Below are positions 1 through 5,503 of a stretch of 7,578 bases of DNA, piece after piece (position 1 is the first letter of the stretch; each line of letters opens with the position of its first letter). A program made the translations under genes and the position numbers. The stretch lies in the NCBI GenBank assembly GCA_026996635.1, contig JALWKH010000052.1:1-7578 (forward strand), given 5' to 3'. The notes under the pieces were generated by a model. It saw only the letters and a list, made by a program, of their open reading frames with translations, ran no database searches and was not told the origin of the DNA. Origin of the DNA: Bacteroidales bacterium. GTDB taxonomy: Bacteria > Bacteroidota > Bacteroidia > Bacteroidales > JALTDM01.

Positions 1-109
1 CTTCTTTAGTGTAATAGTTGTATGCTCTTTTGTCTATTTGAATTTTTTGTTGTGAAAATGAGAAAAAAGATATGGAAAATAAAACTGATAAAATGATTAT
101 TTTTTTCAT
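1..109 (-). CDS. Partial secreted protein, N-terminus only (runs off left edge)
   Basis: An open frame on the minus strand starts at the ATG at 109-107 and stays open to base 1, giving 36 codons with no stop. The translation begins MKKIIILSVLFSISFFSFSQ. This is a lysine n-region, a hydrophobic core of about 14 residues and a SFSQ-Q cleavage region, as in Sec signal peptides of Bacteroidota. There is no lipobox cysteine, so the product is predicted to be periplasmic, secreted or anchored by a later segment. The visible mature part is polar (QKIQIDKRAYNYYTKE). The start lies 55 bases after the stop of the TM2-protein gene on the same strand, so the gene may be cotranscribed with it or use the -7-like element at 129-136. 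The visible part does not identify a family and no function is assigned. A short non-coding frame is possible, but the signal-peptide pattern argues strongly for a real gene. Confidence 0.72.
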   Translation of the reverse strand, partial: MKKIIILSVLFSISFFSFSQQKIQIDKRAYNYYTKE

Positions 110-128
110 AGCATGTTAAATTTTTATG

Positions 129-136
129 CAAATTTA
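129..136 (-). promoter_or_regulatory. Possible Bacteroidota -7 element for the leftward partial gene
   Basis: On the minus strand this reads TAAATTTG, matching the Bacteroidota sigma-ABfr consensus TAnnTTTG. It lies 19 bases upstream of the ATG at 109. No TTG is seen at the expected -33 distance (plus strand about 154-162), and the region is so A/T rich that a chance match is plausible. The call is therefore weak. Confidence 0.3.
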
Positions 137-164
137 GTTAAATTTTGCGTGTTAGATATAAAAT

Positions 165-599
165 TTAGTTAATCCACATTATGACTTTATCGTTATTGAT
201 ATATTTGGACAAGTCGTCGGTAAAAATTATCACAAAAGCGTCAATTAATGGCAGAACTCCGAACCCTCCACCTATTGTCAATGTATATGCTATAGGAACA
301 TACATGGAAGTTCCCAGGTAAATCCTATGTCCGCCCAATGGTCCGGTAAGCAGTAGAATCAATAATGCAGTGCCTTTATTTACACCTACTTTCTCTTTTA
401 TTTTGGTGATGATTTTGATTTTTAGCCTGTCTGCACCTGATAATCTTACACTGTCTTCTAAAAATGGTTCATTTTGTTTTAAACTTATCACAGAACATTT
501 GCCCTCCACATTTGTTTTGGCTGCAACAGGTTTTAACAGGGCAACAAAAAGGAGTAGAAAAAACAGTATTTGACTACCTCTTGGAATATTGAAGTTCAT
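165..599 (-). CDS. TM2 domain-containing membrane protein
   Basis: The product is 144 residues from the ATG at 599. Residues 1-28 form a signal peptide or N-terminal membrane segment with a hydrophobic run at 11-22. A short polar stretch follows, with a single cysteine at 35. Residues 70-128 fit a TM2 domain: a hydrophobic helix (77-86), the turn GPLGGHRIYLG with H91, R92, Y94 and G96, then TIGGGFGVLPLID, with D120 inside the second helix. TM2 proteins are small two-helix membrane proteins of largely unknown role. An in-frame ATG at 635 would put 12 hydrophilic residues before the signal segment and raise the overlap with rfbB to 62 bases, so 599 is preferred (26-base overlap). The overlap makes translational coupling to rfbB likely, although no functional link to sugar synthesis is evident. 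The domain call is firm; the cellular role is unknown. Confidence 0.85.
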   Translation of the reverse strand: MNFNIPRGSQILFFLLLFVALLKPVAAKTNVEGKCSVISLKQNEPFLEDSVRLSGADRLKIKIITKIKEKVGVNKGTALLILLLTGPLGGHRIYLGTSMYVPIAYTLTIGGGFGVLPLIDAFVIIFTDDLSKYINNDKVIMWIN

Positions 600-1623
600 A
601 GTACTTTTGGTAATTTCCCGAAGTGACATTTTCAAGCCATTCTTCGTTTTCCAGATACCAGTCTATAGTTTTTTCAAGTGCTTCTTCAAAACTGTGTTCA
701 GGTTTCCAACCCAATTCGTTTTGTATCTTTGAGGAATCTATGGCATAGCGTAAGTCGTGTCCTGCACGGTCTTTAACAAATGTTATGAGGTTTTCTGCAG
801 GTTCTTCGCGGTTAAGTTTTTTGTCCATTATTTGACAAATCTTTCGCACCAAATCTATATTAGTCCATTCGTTGCTGCCTCCTATGTTGTAGGTTTCACC
901 TTTTTTGCCTTTGTGAAAAACAAGGTCGATGGCTTTTACATGGTCTTCTACAAAAAGCCAGTCACGCACATTCAGTCCTTTTCCGTAAATCGGAAGCGGT
1001 TTGTTGTGCTTTATATTATTTATAATCAGGGGTATAAGTTTTTCCGGGAATTGGTAAGGACCGAAATTGTTTGAGCAATTAGTGATTTTTACAGGCAGGT
1101 TATAAGTTTTGTAATAAGCCCTTACAAAATGATCGGAACTTGCTTTTGATGCCGAGTACGGACTGTTGGGGCTGTATGGAGTTTCTTCAGTGAAATAGCC
1201 TGTTTCTCCAAGTGAACCGTAAACTTCGTCGGTGGATATGTGATAAAAAACTTTGTCTTCCAAATCATCGCCCCAAATCTTTCTTGCGGCATTAAGTAGG
1301 TTAACCGTTCCAACGACATTTGTATAAATAAAAGCCATCGGGTCAAGGATAGATCTGTCAACATGTGATTCGGCTGCAAGATGCAAAACTCCGTCAAAGC
1401 GGTATTTCTCAAAAATTTCAAACATTTTGTCAGAATCCACAATGTCGGCTTTTATGAAGTGATAATTAGGCTTGTTTTCAATATCTTTCAGATTTTCCAA
1501 ATTGCCTGCGTAAGTTAATTTATCGAGGTTGTAAATTTCATATTCGGGGTACCTGTTAACAAAGTGTCTTACCACATGACTTCCTATAAAACCCGCACCG
1601 CCTGTTATTAGTATTTTTTTCAT
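574..1623 (-). CDS. rfbB: dTDP-glucose 4,6-dehydratase (RfbB/RmlB)
   Basis: This 349-residue protein is a full-length extended short-chain dehydrogenase. It converts dTDP-D-glucose to dTDP-4-keto-6-deoxy-D-glucose with bound NAD+, the second step towards dTDP-L-rhamnose and other deoxysugars of surface polysaccharides. Visible features are the Rossmann motif GGAGFIG (8-14), HLAAESHVDRS (81-91), the family signature STDEVYG (130-136) with the T131-D132-E133 active-site group, and the catalytic YxxxK (Y156, K160). The substrate-binding stretch NNFGPYQFPEKLIP (185-198) and RDWLFVEDH (220-228) are also typical. The start at 1623 places the Rossmann motif at the usual distance from the N-terminus. 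The companion genes rfbA, rfbC and rfbD are not in the window, which is unusual because they normally cluster; they may lie elsewhere. The gene overlaps the downstream TM2 gene by 26 bases. The nested palindrome at 1646-1835 lies just upstream, and no clear -7 element was found there. Confidence 0.97.
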   Translation of the reverse strand: MKKILITGGAGFIGSHVVRHFVNRYPEYEIYNLDKLTYAGNLENLKDIENKPNYHFIKADIVDSDKMFEIFEKYRFDGVLHLAAESHVDRSILDPMAFIYTNVVGTVNLLNAARKIWGDDLEDKVFYHISTDEVYGSLGETGYFTEETPYSPNSPYSASKASSDHFVRAYYKTYNLPVKITNCSNNFGPYQFPEKLIPLIINNIKHNKPLPIYGKGLNVRDWLFVEDHVKAIDLVFHKGKKGETYNIGGSNEWTNIDLVRKICQIMDKKLNREEPAENLITFVKDRAGHDLRYAIDSSKIQNELGWKPEHSFEEALEKTIDWYLENEEWLENVTSGNYQKYYELQYSKR

Positions 1624-1645
1624 AATGCTTATTTTTTTGTTTTAT

Positions 1646-1835
1646 CACCCTTTGTATTTCCTCCGGCACTTTTAGTTTCCGAAATAAAGAGATTTTGAAA
1701 CAAATAGAGATTCCGAAGAACCTGAAACGATAAGATTCCGAAACAAGTTCGGAATGACGTTTTCAGGTTGACGTTATTCGGAATGACGTGGTTCAAAATG
1801 ACATTTCGGAATGACCTTGTTCGAGGACAAAGGTG
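1646..1835. repeat. Nested imperfect palindrome of repeated TTCGGAATGACG-like units
   Basis: The right half holds six tandem degenerate units starting at 1748, 1762, 1777, 1792, 1805 and 1820 (13-15 base spacing). They read TTCGGAATGACG, TTCAGGTTGACG, TTCGGAATGACG, TTCAAAATGACA, TTCGGAATGACC and the poorer TTCGAGGACA. The left half holds their complements in mirror order. Pairs read by eye are 1735-1742 with 1748-1755, 1719-1727 with 1761-1769, 1710-1717 with 1777-1784, 1692-1699 with 1792-1799, 1677-1685 with 1803-1811, then 1660-1663 with 1823-1826 and 1649-1655 with 1827-1833. That gives more than 50 base pairs with small internal loops. Where a unit deviates, its partner has the matching change (CCTGAA with TTCAGG, TTTTGAA with TTCAAAA). 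No T-run follows the hairpin in either direction, so it does not look like an intrinsic terminator. A dispersed intergenic palindrome or a small non-autonomous element is likelier; a structured leader of rfbB is also possible. Confidence 0.85.
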
Positions 1836-1883
1836 GATGATTAATATGTTCAATTGAAAGTAATTATTTAACATTATGCATCA

Positions 1884-1905
1884 AAACAATTTATTTTGAT
1901 TGTTT
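1884..1905 (-). terminator. Weak hairpin after the lipoprotein gene, possible terminator
   Basis: AAACAAT (1884-1890) pairs with ATTGTTT (1899-1905) around an 8-base loop, starting 16 bases beyond the stop of the lipoprotein gene. On the minus strand the stem ends in ATTGTTTTGATG, so there is only a four-base T run. The stem has 7 pairs with a single G:C pair, so it is weak and may be chance in A/T-rich sequence. Confidence 0.25.
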
Positions 1906-1920
1906 CAATAAACTTCTGCT

Positions 1921-2967
1921 CTATTGATTTGCCCAAAAAACTGTCGAAGCTTCGTAATCTTCAAAATTCAAATTTCGTGTTTTGGAATTATTTGCTATTT
2001 CATCAATAAACTTCCTGTCCATTTTTTTGCCTGCCCTCAAAGTATATGACCTTGAAGTGAAAAGCCCGACACCGTTATTAATATTCGTGAAAAACGGCCT
2101 GTCTTGTACCAAACTGTTGGTGGGAGTTGATACCTGCATATATTTATACATATCCTCAGAACCCGTATAAACATAAAAATCCATTGCTTGCTTTTTTATT
2201 ACTCTGGTAACATTCGGGTCAACAGGTATATTTTGAACGAGAAAATTCAAAAAATCATCCAACCCGATGCTGTTGGAAAGTTCTTGCCCGCCATCTGCGT
2301 TTATTGATGTTTTTTGAGCAAAAGACATTTCAATTGTTTTTTCCGTGGTGTCGGTTGTAGTTAATTCGTAATAATGAAAAACTATTTTCAGTTGGTAAAG
2401 CCTTATACCTTTCTCGCTAAGCCAAGTTACTTTAAATGGAGTTGGAGAAGGTAAAGGTACTGAGTAAAAATCGCTGTACGGCGGGGTTTTAATTTCAATA
2501 TCATTTAATAAAAATGTGGAAGCACTGACATTTTTATCCCTGTCTGCCACATAAACCTTTAAATCGTAACGGTAAGCAGAAGGACTTTCGTTGTCACCCA
2601 GTATTTTACCTTTATAATAGTAAACAATATTACTGTCTGTGGCAAAAATCCCGGGTTCTTTTTCAAGAATGGTGTCTTTAAAATCAAATACTTGAACAAT
2701 ATTTCCGGTGTTAACATTTACTTTTTCGAGAGTAACGTTTACATTATGGTAGTTTAGAGAATCGCTGTGTTGAGCCATTTCATACGCACTTTCGTCTCCG
2801 AGAAATGCTTTGTTTACCTTGATGTAATGAATAGTGTCGTGCTGGCTTAACACCCCGTAAACCACTGTAATATCTTTCCAAGGGGCATTTATGTCAACTT
2901 CCGTACTGCAAGAGAAAAATAATGATGCAAGCAGTGATAAAATGAGTATATTTTTGGTTTTTTTCAT
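1921..2967 (-). CDS. Putative outer-membrane lipoprotein, function unknown
   Basis: The protein has 348 residues. It starts with a lipoprotein signal peptide: KKTK n-region, hydrophobic residues 7-18 and lipobox LFFSC with the lipidated cysteine at position 20. The mature N-terminus continues [20 protein letters not shown]. Acidic residues follow the cysteine (E23, D25), but the sequence is not an obvious match to Bacteroidota surface-export signals, so periplasmic and surface-facing placement both remain open. The rest alternates short hydrophobic and polar stretches, suggesting a beta-rich, extracytoplasmic fold. No enzyme motif was recognised and there are no further membrane segments. The N-terminal layout (Cys, acidic VDI, then VVYGVL and IKVNKAFLG) recalls uncharacterised Bacteroidota lipoproteins of the DUF4249 type; this is resemblance by memory, not an established assignment. 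The gene is transcribed alone, divergent from panB, probably from the -7 element at 3004-3011. Confidence 0.85.
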   Translation of the reverse strand: MKKTKNILILSLLASLFFSCSTEVDINAPWKDITVVYGVLSQHDTIHYIKVNKAFLGDESAYEMAQHSDSLNYHNVNVTLEKVNVNTGNIVQVFDFKDTILEKEPGIFATDSNIVYYYKGKILGDNESPSAYRYDLKVYVADRDKNVSASTFLLNDIEIKTPPYSDFYSVPLPSPTPFKVTWLSEKGIRLYQLKIVFHYYELTTTDTTEKTIEMSFAQKTSINADGGQELSNSIGLDDFLNFLVQNIPVDPNVTRVIKKQAMDFYVYTGSEDMYKYMQVSTPTNSLVQDRPFFTNINNGVGLFTSRSYTLRAGKKMDRKFIDEIANNSKTRNLNFEDYEASTVFWANQ

Positions 2968-2987
2968 TGAAATTTATGATACCTTTG
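2954..2987 (+). promoter_or_regulatory. Predicted promoter of panB (Bacteroidota type)
   Basis: TACCTTTG at 2980-2987 matches the Bacteroidota -7 consensus TAnnTTTG. A TTG at 2954-2956 lies 23 bases before it, at the wide end of the accepted spacing for the -33 element. Transcription would start near 2993, about 36 bases before the panB ATG. The -33 part lies inside the first codons of the opposite-strand lipoprotein gene. Confidence 0.55.
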
Positions 2988-3003
2988 TCCTGATTAAACT
3001 GTG

Positions 3004-3011
3004 CAAATGTA
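3004..3011 (-). promoter_or_regulatory. Predicted -7 element of the lipoprotein gene
   Basis: On the minus strand this reads TACATTTG, a full match to TAnnTTTG. A start of transcription near 2998 would give a leader of about 30 bases before the ATG at 2967. No TTG occurs at the -33 distance (about 3029-3037 on the plus strand), so the upstream half is poor. The element sits inside the panB leader. Confidence 0.5.
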
Positions 3012-3028
3012 ACAAAATTTTATTTACG

Positions 3029-3832
3029 ATGAATGTAAGGAAAGTAACTACACATGTATTGAATGAAATGAAACTTCACGGGGAAAAAATCTCCATGCTT
3101 ACCGCTTATGATTATTCCATGGCAAAAATATTGGATAATGCAGGAATAGATGTAATTCTTGTTGGCGATTCGGCTTCTAATGTAATGGCGGGATTTGAAA
3201 CTACATTGCCTATTACCTTGGATGCCATGATATATCATGCTTCTTCGGTTGTCAGAGGTGTAAAAAGGGCTCTTGTTGTGGTAGATATGCCTTTCGGAAC
3301 TTATCAGGGAAACAGCAAAATGGCTTTGCAATCGGCAATCAGGATAATGAAAGAGACAGGTGCACACGCCGTAAAAATGGAAGGCGGTGAAGAGATTTTG
3401 GATTCGGTAAAAAGGATAATCTCGGCAGGAATTCCCGTAATGGGACATTTGGGACTTACTCCTCAAAGTATTTATAAATTCGGCACATATACCGTTAGGG
3501 CAAGAGAAAAAGCAGAAGCCGATAAGTTGATAAATGATGCTCATTTGCTTCAAGATGCAGGATGCTTTAGTATTGTATTGGAAAAAATTCCCGCAAAACT
3601 TGCCGAAGAGGTTACTTCACAACTGAAAATTCCCGTAATAGGCATTGGTGCGGGCAATAAAGTTGACGGACAAGTGCTTGTATTGCACGATATGCTTGGC
3701 ATAACACAAGAATTTTCGCCGCGTTTTCTCAGAAGATATGCAAATTTGTTTGATGTAATTACCGGTGCGGTAAAAAGCTACATTGACGATGTAAAAAGTA
3801 TGGACTTCCCGAACGAGAATGAACAATACTAA
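3029..3832 (+). CDS. panB: 3-methyl-2-oxobutanoate hydroxymethyltransferase (PanB)
   Basis: PanB transfers a hydroxymethyl group from 5,10-methylenetetrahydrofolate to 3-methyl-2-oxobutanoate, giving ketopantoate, the first committed step to pantothenate and coenzyme A. It is a cytoplasmic Mg2+-dependent TIM-barrel enzyme. The 267-residue product matches the family length (about 264). Key residues are present: Mg2+ ligands D47 (VGDS), D86 (VDMPFG) and E118 (KMEGG), and the catalytic E185 (VLEKIP). Other family stretches are [10 protein letters not shown] (24-33), [13 protein letters not shown] (58-70), [10 protein letters not shown] (138-147) and [18 protein letters not shown] (204-221). The frame is open back to an ATG at 2891, but that would add 46 residues unlike PanB and run through the divergent lipoprotein gene and the predicted promoter, so the ATG at 3029 is chosen. 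There is no Shine-Dalgarno motif, as is usual for the phylum. Other pantothenate genes are absent from the window. Confidence 0.97.
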   Translation: MNVRKVTTHVLNEMKLHGEKISMLTAYDYSMAKILDNAGIDVILVGDSASNVMAGFETTLPITLDAMIYHASSVVRGVKRALVVVDMPFGTYQGNSKMALQSAIRIMKETGAHAVKMEGGEEILDSVKRIISAGIPVMGHLGLTPQSIYKFGTYTVRAREKAEADKLINDAHLLQDAGCFSIVLEKIPAKLAEEVTSQLKIPVIGIGAGNKVDGQVLVLHDMLGITQEFSPRFLRRYANLFDVITGAVKSYIDDVKSMDFPNENEQY

Positions 3833-4523
3833 AATGCAGGATATTGCTTCTAGGGTTGTTTACGAAGATAACCACATTATAATTGTAAATAAATTGCCCG
3901 GTGAGCTGGTTCAAGGCGACAAGACGGGAGACACTACGCTTGCCGATAAGGTGAAACTTTACCTGAAAGAAAAGTACAACAAACCCGGAAATGTGTTTTT
4001 AGGCGTTACACACCGATTGGACAGACCGGTGCGGGGTTTGGTGATGTATGCAAAAACGAGTAAAGCCCTTTCCCGCCTGAATGAAATGTTTAAAAAAGGC
4101 GGTGTGCACAAAACTTACTTGGCAATAACCGAAAATGATCCGCCAACACCGGAAGGTTTGCTTGTGAATTACCTCAAGAAAAACGAAAAGCAAAATAAAA
4201 GTTATGTGTACGAAAAGCCCGTGCAAGGTGCAAAGGAGGCAAAATTGAAATACAAGGTTTTGGGCAGGTCTGACAGGTATTTTTTGATTGAAGTGGAATT
4301 GCTTACCGGCAGACACCACCAAATCAGGGCACAACTTTCGCATATGGGTTGCACTATAAAAGGTGATTTGAAATACGGCGCCAAAAGATCAAACAAAGAT
4401 GGCGGTATTGACTTGCTTGCTTACAAGTTGGAATTTGTCCACCCCGTAAAAAAAGAAAATATGGTTTTTACCGCACCTTTGCCACAGGATAAATTGTGGC
4501 AATATTTTAAGGATATTGTTTAA
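3819..4523 (+). CDS. RluA-family RNA pseudouridine synthase
   Basis: This 234-residue protein isomerises specific uridines in rRNA or tRNA to pseudouridine. It has the RluA catalytic domain only and no N-terminal S4 domain, as in RluA and TruC. Visible motifs are [20 protein letters not shown] (13-32), the catalytic loop [17 protein letters not shown] (64-80) with nucleophile D68, and the C-terminal [17 protein letters not shown] with the GDLKYGA stretch that follows. The target base cannot be told from sequence. The first ATG (3819) overlaps panB by 14 bases; a second ATG at 3834 lies one base after the panB stop and is also possible. Either way the gene is tightly coupled to panB and has no promoter of its own. 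The 3' end converges with moxR, and the two stop codons share TTAA. A hairpin lies inside its last codons (4479-4502). Confidence 0.93.
   Translation: MNNTKMQDIASRVVYEDNHIIIVNKLPGELVQGDKTGDTTLADKVKLYLKEKYNKPGNVFLGVTHRLDRPVRGLVMYAKTSKALSRLNEMFKKGGVHKTYLAITENDPPTPEGLLVNYLKKNEKQNKSYVYEKPVQGAKEAKLKYKVLGRSDRYFLIEVELLTGRHHQIRAQLSHMGCTIKGDLKYGAKRSNKDGGIDLLAYKLEFVHPVKKENMVFTAPLPQDKLWQYFKDIV
4479..4508 (+). terminator. Terminator-like hairpin inside the 3' end of the pseudouridine synthase gene
   Basis: TTGCCACA (4479-4486) pairs perfectly with TGTGGCAA (4495-4502) around an 8-base loop, and TATTTT (4503-4508) follows in the plus direction. The stem includes four G:C pairs. It ends 18 bases before the synthase stop codon begins, in coding sequence ([10 protein letters not shown]). 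The T tract is short and interrupted, so it would be a modest terminator. On the minus strand no T run follows, so it would not serve moxR. Chance from codon choice cannot be excluded. Confidence 0.45.
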
Positions 4524-5500
4524 TCTTTTTCAGCTTCAGCCAGCAGCTTATCAATTATTTGTTCGGTTGTGATGTTTTCGGCTTCGGCTTTGTAATTCCT
4601 TAATATTCTGTGTCTCAATACGGGGTAGGCTACGGCTTTTACATCTTCTATATCGGGTGAATACTTGCCTTGAAGTGCGGCGTGTGTTTTTGCTCCTATT
4701 ATCAAATATTGCGAAGCTCTCGGTCCTGCTCCCCAGCTCACGTATTCTTTTATGAAGTCCAACTTATTTGATTCAACCGGACGGCTGAATACCGCTGTTT
4801 TTACTGCAAACTTTACCACATTGTCGTTTACGGGCATTTTGCGGATAAGGTGTTGAAATTCAAGTATATCTTCGTCTGTGAGTACTGCTTGAGGTTGTTG
4901 GTTTTGTACGGCAGTTGTTTGCTTAACGATTTCCACTTCTTCGTCCAAAGAAGGATAATCGACTTTTATGTTGAACATAAACCTGTCAAGCTGAGCTTCC
5001 GGTAAGGGATAAGTGCCTTCTTGTTCTATGGGGTTTTGGGTTGCAAGTACGAAAAACGGCTTGTCAAGTTCATACCGTTTTCCTGCTGCCGTTACGGCTT
5101 TTTCTTGCATTGCTTCCAAGAGGGCAGATTGTGTCTTTGGGGGGGTACGGTTTATTTCGTCGGCAAGTATGAAGTTGGCAAAAACAGGACCTTTTACGAA
5201 TTTAAAGTTTTTGTCCTTGTCCAAAATTTCCGTGCCGATGATGTCGGAAGGCATAAGATCGGGAGTAAACTGTATTCTGTTGTATTTCAGCCCCAAAACT
5301 TTTGCAAGTGTGGTAACAAGCAGTGTTTTTGCCAGTCCGGGAACACCAAGCAATAATGTATGTCCATTGCCGAAAATGGCAATTATCACATTTTTGATTA
5401 CTTCATCTTGTCCTATTATGACTTTTGAGAGTTCTTGCTTTATCTGGTTGTATTTATCGTTTAATGCTTGAATAGCTTCAACATCACTGCTGTATTTCAT
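4520..5500 (-). CDS. MoxR-family AAA+ ATPase
   Basis: The 326-residue product is a typical MoxR ATPase. MoxR proteins act as chaperone-like ATPases, often with DUF58 or von Willebrand-type partners, in maturation of enzyme complexes or stress responses. The Walker A motif is GVPGLAKT (52-59, K58 and T59), Walker B is ILADE (111-115, D114 and E115) followed by INRTPPKTQSALLEAMQE, sensor 1 is ATQNP with N156, and EGTYPLPEAQLDRF (161-174) contains the conserved R173. The C-terminal lid includes SWGAGPRASQ. No signal peptide is present, so it is cytoplasmic. The start is 3 bases after the surA stop on the same strand, so it belongs to that operon as its last gene in this window. The usual DUF58 and Bat partners do not follow, because the next gene (pseudouridine synthase) is convergent and overlaps the stop codon. 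Family assignment is secure; the client is unknown. Confidence 0.95.
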   Translation of the reverse strand: MKYSSDVEAIQALNDKYNQIKQELSKVIIGQDEVIKNVIIAIFGNGHTLLLGVPGLAKTLLVTTLAKVLGLKYNRIQFTPDLMPSDIIGTEILDKDKNFKFVKGPVFANFILADEINRTPPKTQSALLEAMQEKAVTAAGKRYELDKPFFVLATQNPIEQEGTYPLPEAQLDRFMFNIKVDYPSLDEEVEIVKQTTAVQNQQPQAVLTDEDILEFQHLIRKMPVNDNVVKFAVKTAVFSRPVESNKLDFIKEYVSWGAGPRASQYLIIGAKTHAALQGKYSPDIEDVKAVAYPVLRHRILRNYKAEAENITTEQIIDKLLAEAEKD

Positions 5501-5503
5501 ATT

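Noticed and set aside
600..635. Longer start for the TM2 protein at 635
   Set aside because: It adds 12 hydrophilic residues before the signal segment and deepens the overlap with rfbB to 62 bases; the ATG at 599 begins a normal signal sequence.
1646..1835. The nested palindrome as a bidirectional intrinsic terminator
   Set aside because: No T-run follows in either direction: the minus strand continues ATAAAACAAAAAAATAAG and the plus strand ATGATTAATATG.
1629..1874. 81-residue minus-strand open frame between the lipoprotein gene and rfbB
   Set aside because: It is a translation of the nested palindrome and its flanks, with repeated SFRN/FRTC-like fragments produced by the repeat units, and shows no recognisable domain.
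2891..3028. Upstream extension of the PanB frame to the ATG at 2891
   Set aside because: The extra 46 residues do not resemble PanB, would read through the 5' end of the divergent lipoprotein gene and would cover the predicted panB promoter. Starting at 3029 gives the family length.
3020..3553. 177-residue minus-strand frame opposite panB
   Set aside because: It is antisense to conserved PanB active-site regions and cysteine/histidine rich without spacing typical of a metal-binding domain; it is a shadow frame.
5013..5471. 152-residue plus-strand frame opposite moxR
   Set aside because: It is antisense to the conserved MoxR ATPase core and has no domain-like pattern; it is a shadow of that coding frame.
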